From: Solobacterium sp.
GTDB lineage: Bacteria; Bacillota_I; Bacilli_A; Erysipelotrichales; Erysipelotrichaceae
Direction: 5' to 3'
DNA length: 36,255 nucleotides
NCBI GenBank assembly: GCA_022486935.1
Contig: JAKVJO010000012.1
Coordinates: 1-36,255, forward strand
This document shows positions 24,214 through 30,825 of the stretch, in pieces. Numbering within the stretch: the first letter of the stretch is position 1; the number at the start of each line of letters is the position of its first letter. The notes below the pieces were generated by a model that did no database searches, was not told where the DNA came from, and saw only the letters and a list, made by a program, of their open reading frames with translations. A program made the position numbers and the translations under genes.

Positions 24214-25653
24214 TTATTTCAGTGATCCGGCAATGCGTACGGCATTGAGACCGCCGTTGTAGATACCGATCTGGTTGTTTTTGATGATGTTCTCTGACAT
24301 CAGGGCAATGATTGATCTGTCACTCTGGAACAGATCAATCATATTCAGCACTTCTGCAAGACTCCGGCATTCATAGGTGCCATCGCCGATCTCGGCAGAG
24401 TGCACTGCACCCCACTGCTCATGTCCGCCGACTCTTGGAATAAAGAGCTTTGGAATCGGGTAGAAGGCCAGTTCACTTGGCTTTGTGACCAACAGGTCTG
24501 ACACATTCATCAGCAGGTTGGTGGAGTAGACTGCCTCAAAGATATTTTCGCTGTAGAAGAAGTGGATGCCTCTGGCATCTTCTTTTTCTGCACCGGCAAT
24601 GAAGGACTTCACTTCTGCATAGTTGTTGAAGTGGCAGTCGCACGTTGCCAGTTCAGGCATTGCCTTGATCAGGTTGTCATAGACGTTTTTATGATCGCCG
24701 ACATTGACATAGACGATCGCTTCATTCTGCTTAGCAAGCGGGATCAGTTTCTTCAGGATGCCGATGAACAGTTCCTGCTGGGATCCTGCACCGCCAACCG
24801 TCAAGAGATACCTGATCGGCTTGTGGTCATTGGCCCGCTGGATTCTGTTTTTACAGGTGTCTTCCAGTGTTTCCAAGAGTTCCCAGTCAATGTAATGGCC
24901 AGTATACTGCAGTGTATCATGCGGCATTGGTTTCAGGATGTCTTTTTTCTGCATGCCCCTCAGGGTGCGGTAGCCGAAGTAGGAGTTCGGGGTCTGGATA
25001 CAGGAGGTCGCTCCTTCTGAAAGGTGCAGTGCCATCTGCCAGTTATCCGGGATTGCATTGACGACATGGGTCATACCGGCGTGGACAGCAGCCTGGGAGG
25101 GCCATACATGGGTGGCAATGTAGGGGATGTCATGATCGATATCCCGGAAGATCGGCGTGCAGCACCTGGTCATTTCCTGATCTGAGATGTTCTGTTTCAG
25201 CTGACGGAATCCTTCATAGTTCATCGGTTCCCATACCAGTTTATTGAACAGCTTCGACTTGGAAGAAATCCTGGAACCAAGGGAGTACAGATCATTCTGC
25301 GATGCGATGATCTTTGTCATGGTCGTTTCCGGAAATGAATTCAGATCCAGCCAGAGCGGGGTATAGCCAAGATGCCTTGCACAGCTTGCCATGGCCATGG
25401 AGATGCGGTAGTGGCCAAAGCCCATGCGGATATTGCCGATAATCATTGGATTGGTGACGCTGCTGAGATCCAGCGGGGTATCGCTCAGTACCAGATCCTG
25501 ACAGCCGACCTCGTCCAGTACGGCATTATGTTTCAATGCCAGATGATATTCCGTGTTGGTGTCGTCCCCGAACTTCTTCTGATATTTTTCACGTGAAGCG
25601 ACTGCCTTGTGTTCCAGATGTTCAGAAACAGGGTTTCCGTAGATGGTGTTCAT
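24214..25653 (-). CDS. GT-B-fold glycosyltransferase-like protein
   Basis: This 479-residue soluble protein has two Rossmann-like halves. The first opens at about residue 70 with MIIGNIRMGFGHYRISMAMAS, the GxGH entry motif of MurG/diacylglycerol-glucosyltransferase-like GT-B enzymes. The second holds LLTVGGAGSQQELF (about 283-296) and, near the C-terminus, LLVTKPSELAFYPIPKLFIP then GGHEQWGA, resembling the nucleotide-sugar donor-site region of GT28-like enzymes. I cannot name the family or substrates. It is transcribed divergently from a TetR regulator and a GPH sugar symporter, and twin palindromes in the shared promoter suggest co-control. AGGAGGG precedes the start. Confidence 0.7.
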   Translation of the reverse strand: MNTIYGNPVSEHLEHKAVASREKYQKKFGDDTNTEYHLALKHNAVLDEVGCQDLVLSDTPLDLSSVTNPMIIGNIRMGFGHYRISMAMASCARHLGYTPLWLDLNSFPETTMTKIIASQNDLYSLGSRISSKSKLFNKLVWEPMNYEGFRQLKQNISDQEMTRCCTPIFRDIDHDIPYIATHVWPSQAAVHAGMTHVVNAIPDNWQMALHLSEGATSCIQTPNSYFGYRTLRGMQKKDILKPMPHDTLQYTGHYIDWELLETLEDTCKNRIQRANDHKPIRYLLTVGGAGSQQELFIGILKKLIPLAKQNEAIVYVNVGDHKNVYDNLIKAMPELATCDCHFNNYAEVKSFIAGAEKEDARGIHFFYSENIFEAVYSTNLLMNVSDLLVTKPSELAFYPIPKLFIPRVGGHEQWGAVHSAEIGDGTYECRSLAEVLNMIDLFQSDRSIIALMSENIIKNNQIGIYNGGLNAVRIAGSLK

Positions 25654-25685
25654 TGTTTCCCTCCTGTTGACATTTCCGTTACAGA

Positions 25686-25702
25686 TGATAGACTGACTAT
25701 TG
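25686..25702. promoter_or_regulatory. Imperfect TetR-type operator
   Basis: TGATAGA-CTG-ACTATTG keeps one perfect arm of the neighbouring palindrome and four of seven bases of the other. It is 21 bp from the perfect site and overlaps the TAGACT -10 (25689-25694) that pairs with TTGACA at 25667. Confidence 0.5.
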
Positions 25703-25706
25703 TAAG

Positions 25707-25723
25707 TGATAGACTATCTATCA
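25707..25723. promoter_or_regulatory. TetR-type operator between divergent genes
   Basis: TGATAGA-CTA-TCTATCA is a perfect 7-bp inverted repeat with a 3-nt spacer, 31 bp before the TetR start. Its place in the divergent region makes the TetR protein the likely binder. Confidence 0.7.
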
Positions 25724-25753
25724 AAAGTATAGATTCGGATCTGGAGGAAGTCA

Positions 25754-26410
25754 ATGAACTATCAGAAGTATCTTGCCGAAACCAAAGATACCTGGCAGGA
25801 ACAATTGATTGATGAAATCAGTACATTGTTTCTGAAGCAGGGCATTCAGCCAATGAAGATGACTGATCTAGCCAAAGAGACCGATGTCGGGGTCGCTTCG
25901 CTGTACCGCTACTTCGGTACCAAGAAGAACCTGGTGATTCTCTGCGGCATCCATCTCTGGACCAAGACTGTTCATCTGTTTGACAACATCTTTGAGTCCA
26001 ACCTGTACCAGAAGAAGGATGGCATCAGCCAGATGGAGGACCTGTTGAAGGTGTATCACATCCTCTATACCGGACACCGTGACTTTCTCAGCTTTCTGGC
26101 AAACTTCGATGCCTTCTGTATCAGTGAGCACATCAGTGCTGCTGAACTGAACGACTACGAAAACAACATCATGAATCTCTATCCGCTGTTTGAAGCAGCC
26201 TACGACAAGGGACATCGTGATCACACCATCCGCTGCAAAGAACCGATCCAGGAAGTCTACTTCACGGTCAACCACTCCATGATGTGCCTGGCCCAGAAGA
26301 TGTTACCGGAAAACCGGATCCTGAGCAGTGACAAACTCGTTGATGGGGAACAGCAGATCAATCTGCTGATGAAGATTCATCTCGCATATCTGAAAGGGAA
26401 TAAATCATGA
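25754..26410 (+). CDS. TetR-family transcriptional regulator
   Basis: This 218-residue regulator has a standard TetR N-terminal HTH: LFLKQGIQPMKMTDLAKE, then VGVASLYRYFGTKKNLV. The C-terminal ligand domain is unlike its neighbours and not assignable. A CTGGAGG site precedes the ATG. Its TGA overlaps the ATG of the GPH symporter (ATGA), so the two are translated together. With palindromic sites in the upstream divergent region, it probably represses both this pair and the GT-B-like gene, with a transported or related sugar as a possible inducer (inference). Confidence 0.93.
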   Translation: MNYQKYLAETKDTWQEQLIDEISTLFLKQGIQPMKMTDLAKETDVGVASLYRYFGTKKNLVILCGIHLWTKTVHLFDNIFESNLYQKKDGISQMEDLLKVYHILYTGHRDFLSFLANFDAFCISEHISAAELNDYENNIMNLYPLFEAAYDKGHRDHTIRCKEPIQEVYFTVNHSMMCLAQKMLPENRILSSDKLVDGEQQINLLMKIHLAYLKGNKS

Positions 26411-27765
26411 AAAAGGTAACGAACAAGGTATTATGGATCTTTGCGATCGGTCAGCTTGGCTGGAGCATGCTCTCAGGCATCGTGTCCAACTGGCTGGTGT
26501 ACTTCTATCAGCCGACCAGCGAACTGCTTTCCAAAGGACAGCAGATCTTCATCACCCAGGGAATTGTATTCCTGGGCCTGACCGTCATCGGTATGATTAC
26601 CGCAACTGCCAGAATCTTCGATGCAGTCACGGACCCGCTGATCGCATCCGGCTCTGACCGCTGCAGGCACAGACTGGGCAGACGTATTCCGTTCATGCGC
26701 TATGCGGCAATCCCGTTTGGCATTGTCACCGTGCTGCTGTTTACATTACCGGTCAATGGCGAAAGCATGGTCAACAATATTGTTCTGCTGGTATTCACAC
26801 TGCTCTTCTATCTCTTTATGACCTGCTACTGCACACCGTTCAACGCGCTGATTCCGGTATTGGGCAATAACCAGAAGAACCGCATCAACTGCTCCACCTA
26901 TATTTCCGTTACCTACTTCCTCGGTACTGCATTTGCTTACCTGGTACCGAACATTGCGGCATTCTTCCAGGCAGATCTTGGCTATACCAATTCCTTCCGT
27001 CTGACGATTGCGATCCTGGCAACGATTGCTGTTATCTGCATGCTGATCCCGTCATTTGCGATCAAGGAAAAGGATTACTGCGATACCACACCGGTCAAGA
27101 CCAAGACCTTTGAATCCCTTGGCAAGACCTTCAAGAACCATGAATTCCAGAAGTTTGTATGCTCTGATGTACTGTACTGGATCGCTTTGACCATCTTCCA
27201 GACCGGACTTCCGTATTACATCACCGTACTGATGAAACTGGACGACTCCTATTCCTTCGTCTTCTTTGCCATCATGACCGGACTGTCGCTTGCGTTCTAT
27301 GCACCGGTCAATCACTTTGCCAAGAAACTCGGCAAGAAAAAGATGGTTGTCTTTGCCTTCATCTTCTTTGCCTGCACCTTCGGTATTACTTCCATGGCCG
27401 GCCAGTTTGGACTCAGCGGCATGGCTTGGGGCCTGATTGTTTCAGTGCTTGCTTCACTGCCAATGGCAATCCTCGGCATCCTGCCGCAGGCAATTGTCGC
27501 GGATATCTCTGATGCGGATTCCCGTATCACCCATGAAAGCAGACAGGGCATGTTCTTTGCGGCAAGAACCTTTGCCTTCAAACTCGGCCAGTCTGTAGCC
27601 ATGCTGCTGTTCACTTCCATCTCCACGATCGGCGATGGTATCATCGGCTACCGGATCAGTGCAATTGTAGCTGCTGTATTGTGCCTGCTTGGTGGGATTG
27701 TACTGACCAGATATAACGAAACGAAGGTTCTGGATACGATCTCTGTTGAAGAGAACAACGGATAA
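26407..27765 (+). CDS. GPH-family (MelB-like) sugar:cation symporter
   Basis: This 452-residue, 12-helix transporter belongs to the glycoside-pentoside-hexuronide:cation family of the major facilitator superfamily. The diagnostic ARIFDAVTDPLIASGSDR followed by GRRIPFMRYAAIPFG matches the cation/sugar region of MelB, with the Asp residues that bind Na+ or H+ in MelB-like proteins. The second-half motif ESRQGMFFAARTFAFKLGQS is also typical. It overlaps the TetR stop by 4 nt. No matching glycosidase is adjacent, and the divergent partner is a GT-B-like protein, so the substrate is unknown. Confidence 0.93.
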   Translation: MKKVTNKVLWIFAIGQLGWSMLSGIVSNWLVYFYQPTSELLSKGQQIFITQGIVFLGLTVIGMITATARIFDAVTDPLIASGSDRCRHRLGRRIPFMRYAAIPFGIVTVLLFTLPVNGESMVNNIVLLVFTLLFYLFMTCYCTPFNALIPVLGNNQKNRINCSTYISVTYFLGTAFAYLVPNIAAFFQADLGYTNSFRLTIAILATIAVICMLIPSFAIKEKDYCDTTPVKTKTFESLGKTFKNHEFQKFVCSDVLYWIALTIFQTGLPYYITVLMKLDDSYSFVFFAIMTGLSLAFYAPVNHFAKKLGKKKMVVFAFIFFACTFGITSMAGQFGLSGMAWGLIVSVLASLPMAILGILPQAIVADISDADSRITHESRQGMFFAARTFAFKLGQSVAMLLFTSISTIGDGIIGYRISAIVAAVLCLLGGIVLTRYNETKVLDTISVEENNG

Positions 27766-27798
27766 ACAAAAATCACAATTAATCATCACATGATGAAG

Positions 27799-27834
27799 AC
27801 AGCCAGGACGGATATCGCCCTGGCTGTTTTAAAT
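27799..27834 (+). terminator. Terminator of the TetR-GPH operon
   Basis: ACAGCCAGG (27799-27807) pairs perfectly with CCTGGCTGT (27819-27827), followed by TTTTAAATA. It lies between convergent genes; the minus strand lacks a T-run after it. Confidence 0.8.
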
Positions 27835-27855
27835 ACATTGTTATTTCAGAAGCAC

Positions 27856-29229
27856 TCAGATCAGTTTCTTCAGCAGCTTGAGTTTCTTCTCGTCAAACGG
27901 TGCGTAGCGAAGTTCAAGGTCTACCGAAGTACTGCTGTTGATGACGCCTTTCTTGTGACTGAAGGCATCGAAGGAATACTTGCCGTGATAGACGTTCATG
28001 CCGGAATTGCCTACACCGCCAAATGGCAGGTGGTTGTTGGAGATGTGCATCATCGTATCGTTGACACAGCCGCCGCCGAATGGCAGTTCTGTTACAACTT
28101 TCTTTGATACAGCGCTGTCTTCTGCGAATACATAGCAGGCAAGCGGACGTTCCATGGTCTTCAGCCGGTCCAGAAGATCATCCAGATTGTGATAGCTGAT
28201 AATCGGCAGGATCGGTCCGAAGATCTCTTCCTGCATTGCCTTTGTCGTAAAGTCTGCCTCAGGCAGCAGGGTCGGGGCAATCTTGCGCTCATTTGGATTG
28301 CGCTTGCCGCCGATGACATTATGCTCACAGTCAATCAGCCCGCACAGCCGGTCATAGTGTTTCTGATTCACAATACATGGATAGGCATTGCTGTTTTCAG
28401 CGTTGCTGTAGTGCTCATTGATCGCTTCCTGCAGTTCATGGATCAGTGCCGGCTTGATGGATTCTTCTGCCAGTACATAGTCAATGGAGATACAGGTCTG
28501 TCCGGCATTGAGAAACTTGCCCCAGACAATGCGCTTTGCGGCAATCTTCAAGTTGGCACTTTTATCAACGATGCAGGGGGACTTGCCGCCCAGTTCCAGT
28601 GATACCGGGGTCAGGTTCTCAGCTGCTGCCTTCATGACGGTTTTACCGATGTTCGGGCTGCCGGTAAAGAAGATGTAGTCATACTTCTTCTTCAATACGG
28701 CATCATAGTCAGAATCTGCGTCAACGCAGTAGATGTAGTTGGCAGGGAAGGTCTCATTCAGCATCTTCTGGATGACTTTCCAGCTGTGCGGGTTATTGCG
28801 GGAACACTTCATGACTACAGTATTGCCCGTTGCGATTGCCCCGGCCAGCGGCGTGATGGAAAGATTGACCGGATAGTTCCACGGCACCACAATCAACATA
28901 ACTCCATAAGGTTCTTTATAGACCGTACCTCCGGAAGGGAAGGTTGCCATGACCGGTGTTACCTGTTCCGGTTTGCTCCAGGAATCAATGTGTTTCAACT
29001 GGGTCTTGATCTCATCTTCTGCCATGGCAACTTCGGTCATGTAGGACTCTGCCCTGGATTTGGCCAGATCCTGATTCAGTGCTGTGAAGATTTCTTCTTC
29101 ATAGCGCTCCATTGCTTCCAGCAGCTGCTTCAGCATGTTCTTGCGAAAGGCAATATCACGGGTGTGATTGCCGTTGAAGAAGGCTCTCTGTTTCCGGATG
29201 ATATCTTCAATTTGTGTTTCCGGCGTCAT
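27856..29229 (-). CDS. Aldehyde dehydrogenase, class 3-like
   Basis: This 457-residue NAD(P)-dependent aldehyde dehydrogenase has the short class 3 (ALDH3/fatty aldehyde) architecture. It includes VPWNYPVNLSITPLAGAIA, the Rossmann turn FTGSPNIGK, the general-base Glu E212 (LELGGKSP), and the catalytic Cys C246 (AGQTCISIDY). No C-terminal membrane tail is present, so it should be cytoplasmic. CGGAGGAA precedes the start. It is divergent from gpmA and has an extended -10 promoter. Its aldehyde is unknown; DeoC in this window yields acetaldehyde, but a link is only speculation. Confidence 0.95.
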   Translation of the reverse strand: MTPETQIEDIIRKQRAFFNGNHTRDIAFRKNMLKQLLEAMERYEEEIFTALNQDLAKSRAESYMTEVAMAEDEIKTQLKHIDSWSKPEQVTPVMATFPSGGTVYKEPYGVMLIVVPWNYPVNLSITPLAGAIATGNTVVMKCSRNNPHSWKVIQKMLNETFPANYIYCVDADSDYDAVLKKKYDYIFFTGSPNIGKTVMKAAAENLTPVSLELGGKSPCIVDKSANLKIAAKRIVWGKFLNAGQTCISIDYVLAEESIKPALIHELQEAINEHYSNAENSNAYPCIVNQKHYDRLCGLIDCEHNVIGGKRNPNERKIAPTLLPEADFTTKAMQEEIFGPILPIISYHNLDDLLDRLKTMERPLACYVFAEDSAVSKKVVTELPFGGGCVNDTMMHISNNHLPFGGVGNSGMNVYHGKYSFDAFSHKKGVINSSTSVDLELRYAPFDEKKLKLLKKLI

Positions 29230-29258
29230 TGGATGATTCCTCCGTTTCTCTTACTCTG

Positions 29259-29267
29259 ATTATAACA
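29259..29267 (-). promoter_or_regulatory. Extended -10 promoter of the aldehyde dehydrogenase gene
   Basis: On the minus strand, TGT-TATAAT is a perfect extended -10, about 30 nt before the start. No good -35 is seen. Confidence 0.6.
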
Positions 29268-29289
29268 GTACATTGGAAAATCGGTATGC

Positions 29290-29318
29290 TTGACACTGCT
29301 GAAGCGGGTGACTACTAT
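29290..29318 (+). promoter_or_regulatory. gpmA promoter
   Basis: TTGACA (29290-29295) with TACTAT (29313-29318) at 17 bp; TATAAC (29316-29321) at 20 bp is the alternative -10. The GTTAG-N6-CTAAC operator begins a few bases downstream. Confidence 0.65.
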
Positions 29319-29324
29319 AACAAT

Positions 29325-29340
29325 GTTAGATAACACTAAC
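29325..29340. promoter_or_regulatory. GTTAG-N6-CTAAC operator upstream of gpmA
   Basis: GTTAG-ATAACA-CTAAC is a perfect 5-bp inverted repeat placed over the expected transcription start. It differs by one base over 16 nt from the feo operator at 30272-30287. Confidence 0.7.
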
Positions 29341-29388
29341 TATATGGAAGACACTCCTCTTAAAGGTGTGTGAAAGGAAGATGCTGAT

Positions 29389-30132
29389 ATGAAACTGGTA
29401 TTGCTGAGACATGGAGAAAGTGAATGGAATCTGGAGAACAGATTCACCGGCTGGACCGATGTGGAACTGTCTGATAACGGGAAAAAAGAAGCGGCCAATG
29501 CGGCTGTGCTGCTGAAAGAAGCGGGACTGGATTTTGATCTTGCCTATACGTCTTATCTGAAGCGGGCGATCCACACATTGGATATTGTCCTGGACGGCAT
29601 GGACCGCAACTGGCTGCCGGTCATCAAGGACTGGCATCTCAATGAACGCCACTACGGCGCGCTGCAGGGACTGAACAAATCTGAAACAGCTGAGAAGTAC
29701 GGCGAAGAGCAGGTGCATCTCTGGCGCAGATCGTATGATGTACGACCGCCGCTGCTGGAAGAAGAGGACAAACGGAATCCGGCACTGCAGTCGATGTACC
29801 GCAATGAAGACCGCACCGAGCTGCCGCTTGGCGAAAGCCTGAAAGATACCATCGCAAGAGTGATCCCGTACTTTGAATCTGAGATCAAGCCGCAGATGAA
29901 CAGCGGCAGACGTGTACTGATCGCAGCCCATGGCAATTCCCTGCGGGCACTCGTCATGTACCTGGAACACCTGACGCCGGAAGAAATCAGTGCCGTCAAT
30001 ATTCCAACTGGCGTACCGCTGGTGTATGAACTGGATGATCAGTACAAGGTACTGGAAAAATCCTATCTTGGTTCAAAGGAAGCACTGCAGGCAAAGATGG
30101 CCGCAGTCGCCAACCAGGGAAAAGCCAAGTAA
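29389..30132 (+). CDS. gpmA: 2,3-bisphosphoglycerate-dependent phosphoglycerate mutase
   Basis: This 247-residue histidine-phosphatase-superfamily enzyme interconverts 3- and 2-phosphoglycerate in glycolysis and needs no metal. It has the phospho-His motif [10 protein letters not shown] (H8), [13 protein letters not shown], the catalytic Glu in ERHYGALQG (E86), and the second His in [11 protein letters not shown] (H181). AAGGAAG precedes the ATG. The gene is alone on its transcript, with a strong terminator. Its promoter shares an operator with the ferrous-iron operon. In E. coli gpmA is Fur-repressed, so iron control of this metal-free mutase has a precedent. Confidence 0.96.
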   Translation: MKLVLLRHGESEWNLENRFTGWTDVELSDNGKKEAANAAVLLKEAGLDFDLAYTSYLKRAIHTLDIVLDGMDRNWLPVIKDWHLNERHYGALQGLNKSETAEKYGEEQVHLWRRSYDVRPPLLEEEDKRNPALQSMYRNEDRTELPLGESLKDTIARVIPYFESEIKPQMNSGRRVLIAAHGNSLRALVMYLEHLTPEEISAVNIPTGVPLVYELDDQYKVLEKSYLGSKEALQAKMAAVANQGKAK

Positions 30133-30141
30133 CTGCAGTTG

Positions 30142-30177
30142 AAACTGTCATTTGAATCCGGAATGGCAGTTTTTTTG
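30142..30177 (+). terminator. Terminator of gpmA
   Basis: An 11-bp stem (AAACTGTCATT at 30142-30152 with AATGGCAGTTT at 30162-30172, one wobble) is followed by a run of seven T from 30170. Confidence 0.85.
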
Positions 30178-30187
30178 ATGCCCGCAC

Positions 30188-30202
30188 CTGAAAACGCTTA
30201 CT
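30188..30202. promoter_or_regulatory. cre-like site between gpmA and feo
   Basis: CTGAAAACGCTTACT fits the cre consensus WTGNAANCGNWNNCW except its first base. It lies 33 nt upstream of the feo -35, in a position not obviously suited to control, so it may be chance. Confidence 0.3.
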
Positions 30203-30234
30203 GATTATTTGTCAAGAAAGATGCTCTAAAACGA

Positions 30235-30263
30235 TTGACAGTGAATGATTGTTTGTGTAAACT
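30235..30263 (+). promoter_or_regulatory. feo operon promoter
   Basis: TTGACA (30235-30240), a 17-bp spacer and TAAACT (30258-30263). The first operator starts 9 nt after the -10, over the expected start point. Confidence 0.7.
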
Positions 30264-30271
30264 AACTCATG

Positions 30272-30287
30272 GTTAGATAACGCTAAC
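30272..30287. promoter_or_regulatory. feo operator 1 (GTTAG-N6-CTAAC)
   Basis: GTTAG-ATAACG-CTAAC, extended by one base pair on each side (GGTTAG/CTAACC, 30271-30288). A further CTAAC half-site lies at 30262-30266. Half-sites resemble DtxR/IdeR iron boxes, but the 6-nt spacing differs from that consensus. Confidence 0.75.
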
Positions 30288-30306
30288 CAATTATTTAGAC
30301 TTATCA

Positions 30307-30322
30307 GTTAGCGCAGTCTAAC
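30307..30322. promoter_or_regulatory. feo operator 2 (GTTAG-N6-CTAAC)
   Basis: GTTAG-CGCAGT-CTAAC keeps both arms and the N6 spacing while the spacer sequence differs, which supports a true protein site. It is 35 bp from operator 1, centre to centre, in the leader of feoA. Confidence 0.75.
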
Positions 30323-30346
30323 AGCAGAGAGGGGGCAGCAGATTTG

Positions 30347-30556
30347 ATGCCGATCACAATGGCTTCAGCAGGCGACACGGTCATCATCCGTAAAATTACC
30401 GGCAATGATCAGACCAGACAGCATCTGGCTGAACTGGGATTCACGGTGGATGACGAAGTGAAGGTTGTATCCTCCATTCAGGGAAACCTGATTCTCCAGG
30501 TAAAAGACAGCCGTATCGCACTCGACAGAACAATGGCCAATCGAATTTTGATCTAA
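30347..30556 (+). CDS. feoA: FeoA-domain protein 1
   Basis: This 69-residue SH3-like FeoA protein contains the typical KITGNDQTRQHLAELGFTVDDEVKVV segment and ends in the family's DRTMANRILI strand (SRIALD before it). FeoA proteins are cytoplasmic partners of FeoB. GAGAGGGGG upstream could serve either the ATG at 30347 or an in-frame TTG at 30344; ATG is preferred. It is first in the feo operon, followed after 24 nt by a second, divergent FeoA. The two are not near-identical, so they are not a recent duplication. Confidence 0.9.
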   Translation: MPITMASAGDTVIIRKITGNDQTRQHLAELGFTVDDEVKVVSSIQGNLILQVKDSRIALDRTMANRILI

Positions 30557-30580
30557 ACGGAAAGAGGGGCGTTATCAAGT

Positions 30581-30802
30581 ATGAAGACTTTGAATCAGGC
30601 AGCTGTCGGCGAGACAGTTACAGTATCAAAGCTGCTGGGCGAAGGACCTACCAAGCGGCGCATCATGGATATGGGCATCACCAAAGGGGTTGGGATCTAT
30701 ATCCGCAAGGTAGCTCCGCTCGGCGATCCGATGGAACTGACAGTCAGGGGATATGAGCTGTCACTCCGCAAAGCAGACGCTGAAATGATTGAGATCCAGT
30801 AA
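30581..30802 (+). CDS. feoA: FeoA-domain protein 2
   Basis: This 73-residue protein is a second FeoA. It has KLLGEGPTKRRIMDMGITKGVGIYIRKVAPLGDPMELTVRGYELSLRKADAE in consecutive short segments, matching the canonical FeoA pattern (LGDPMEI/L, RGYxLSLRK) more closely than FeoA 1. AAGAGGGGC precedes the ATG. It lies 23 nt before feoB and is probably the direct FeoB regulator or partner. Paired FeoA genes before feoB occur in several Firmicutes. Confidence 0.95.
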   Translation: MKTLNQAAVGETVTVSKLLGEGPTKRRIMDMGITKGVGIYIRKVAPLGDPMELTVRGYELSLRKADAEMIEIQ

Positions 30803-30825
30803 GGAAGAGGGAAAGAGGACAACAT

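Noticed and set aside
30347-30802. Tandem feoA genes as a recent duplication
   Set aside because: The two proteins share only the family pattern, not close sequence, so an old paralogous pair is more likely.
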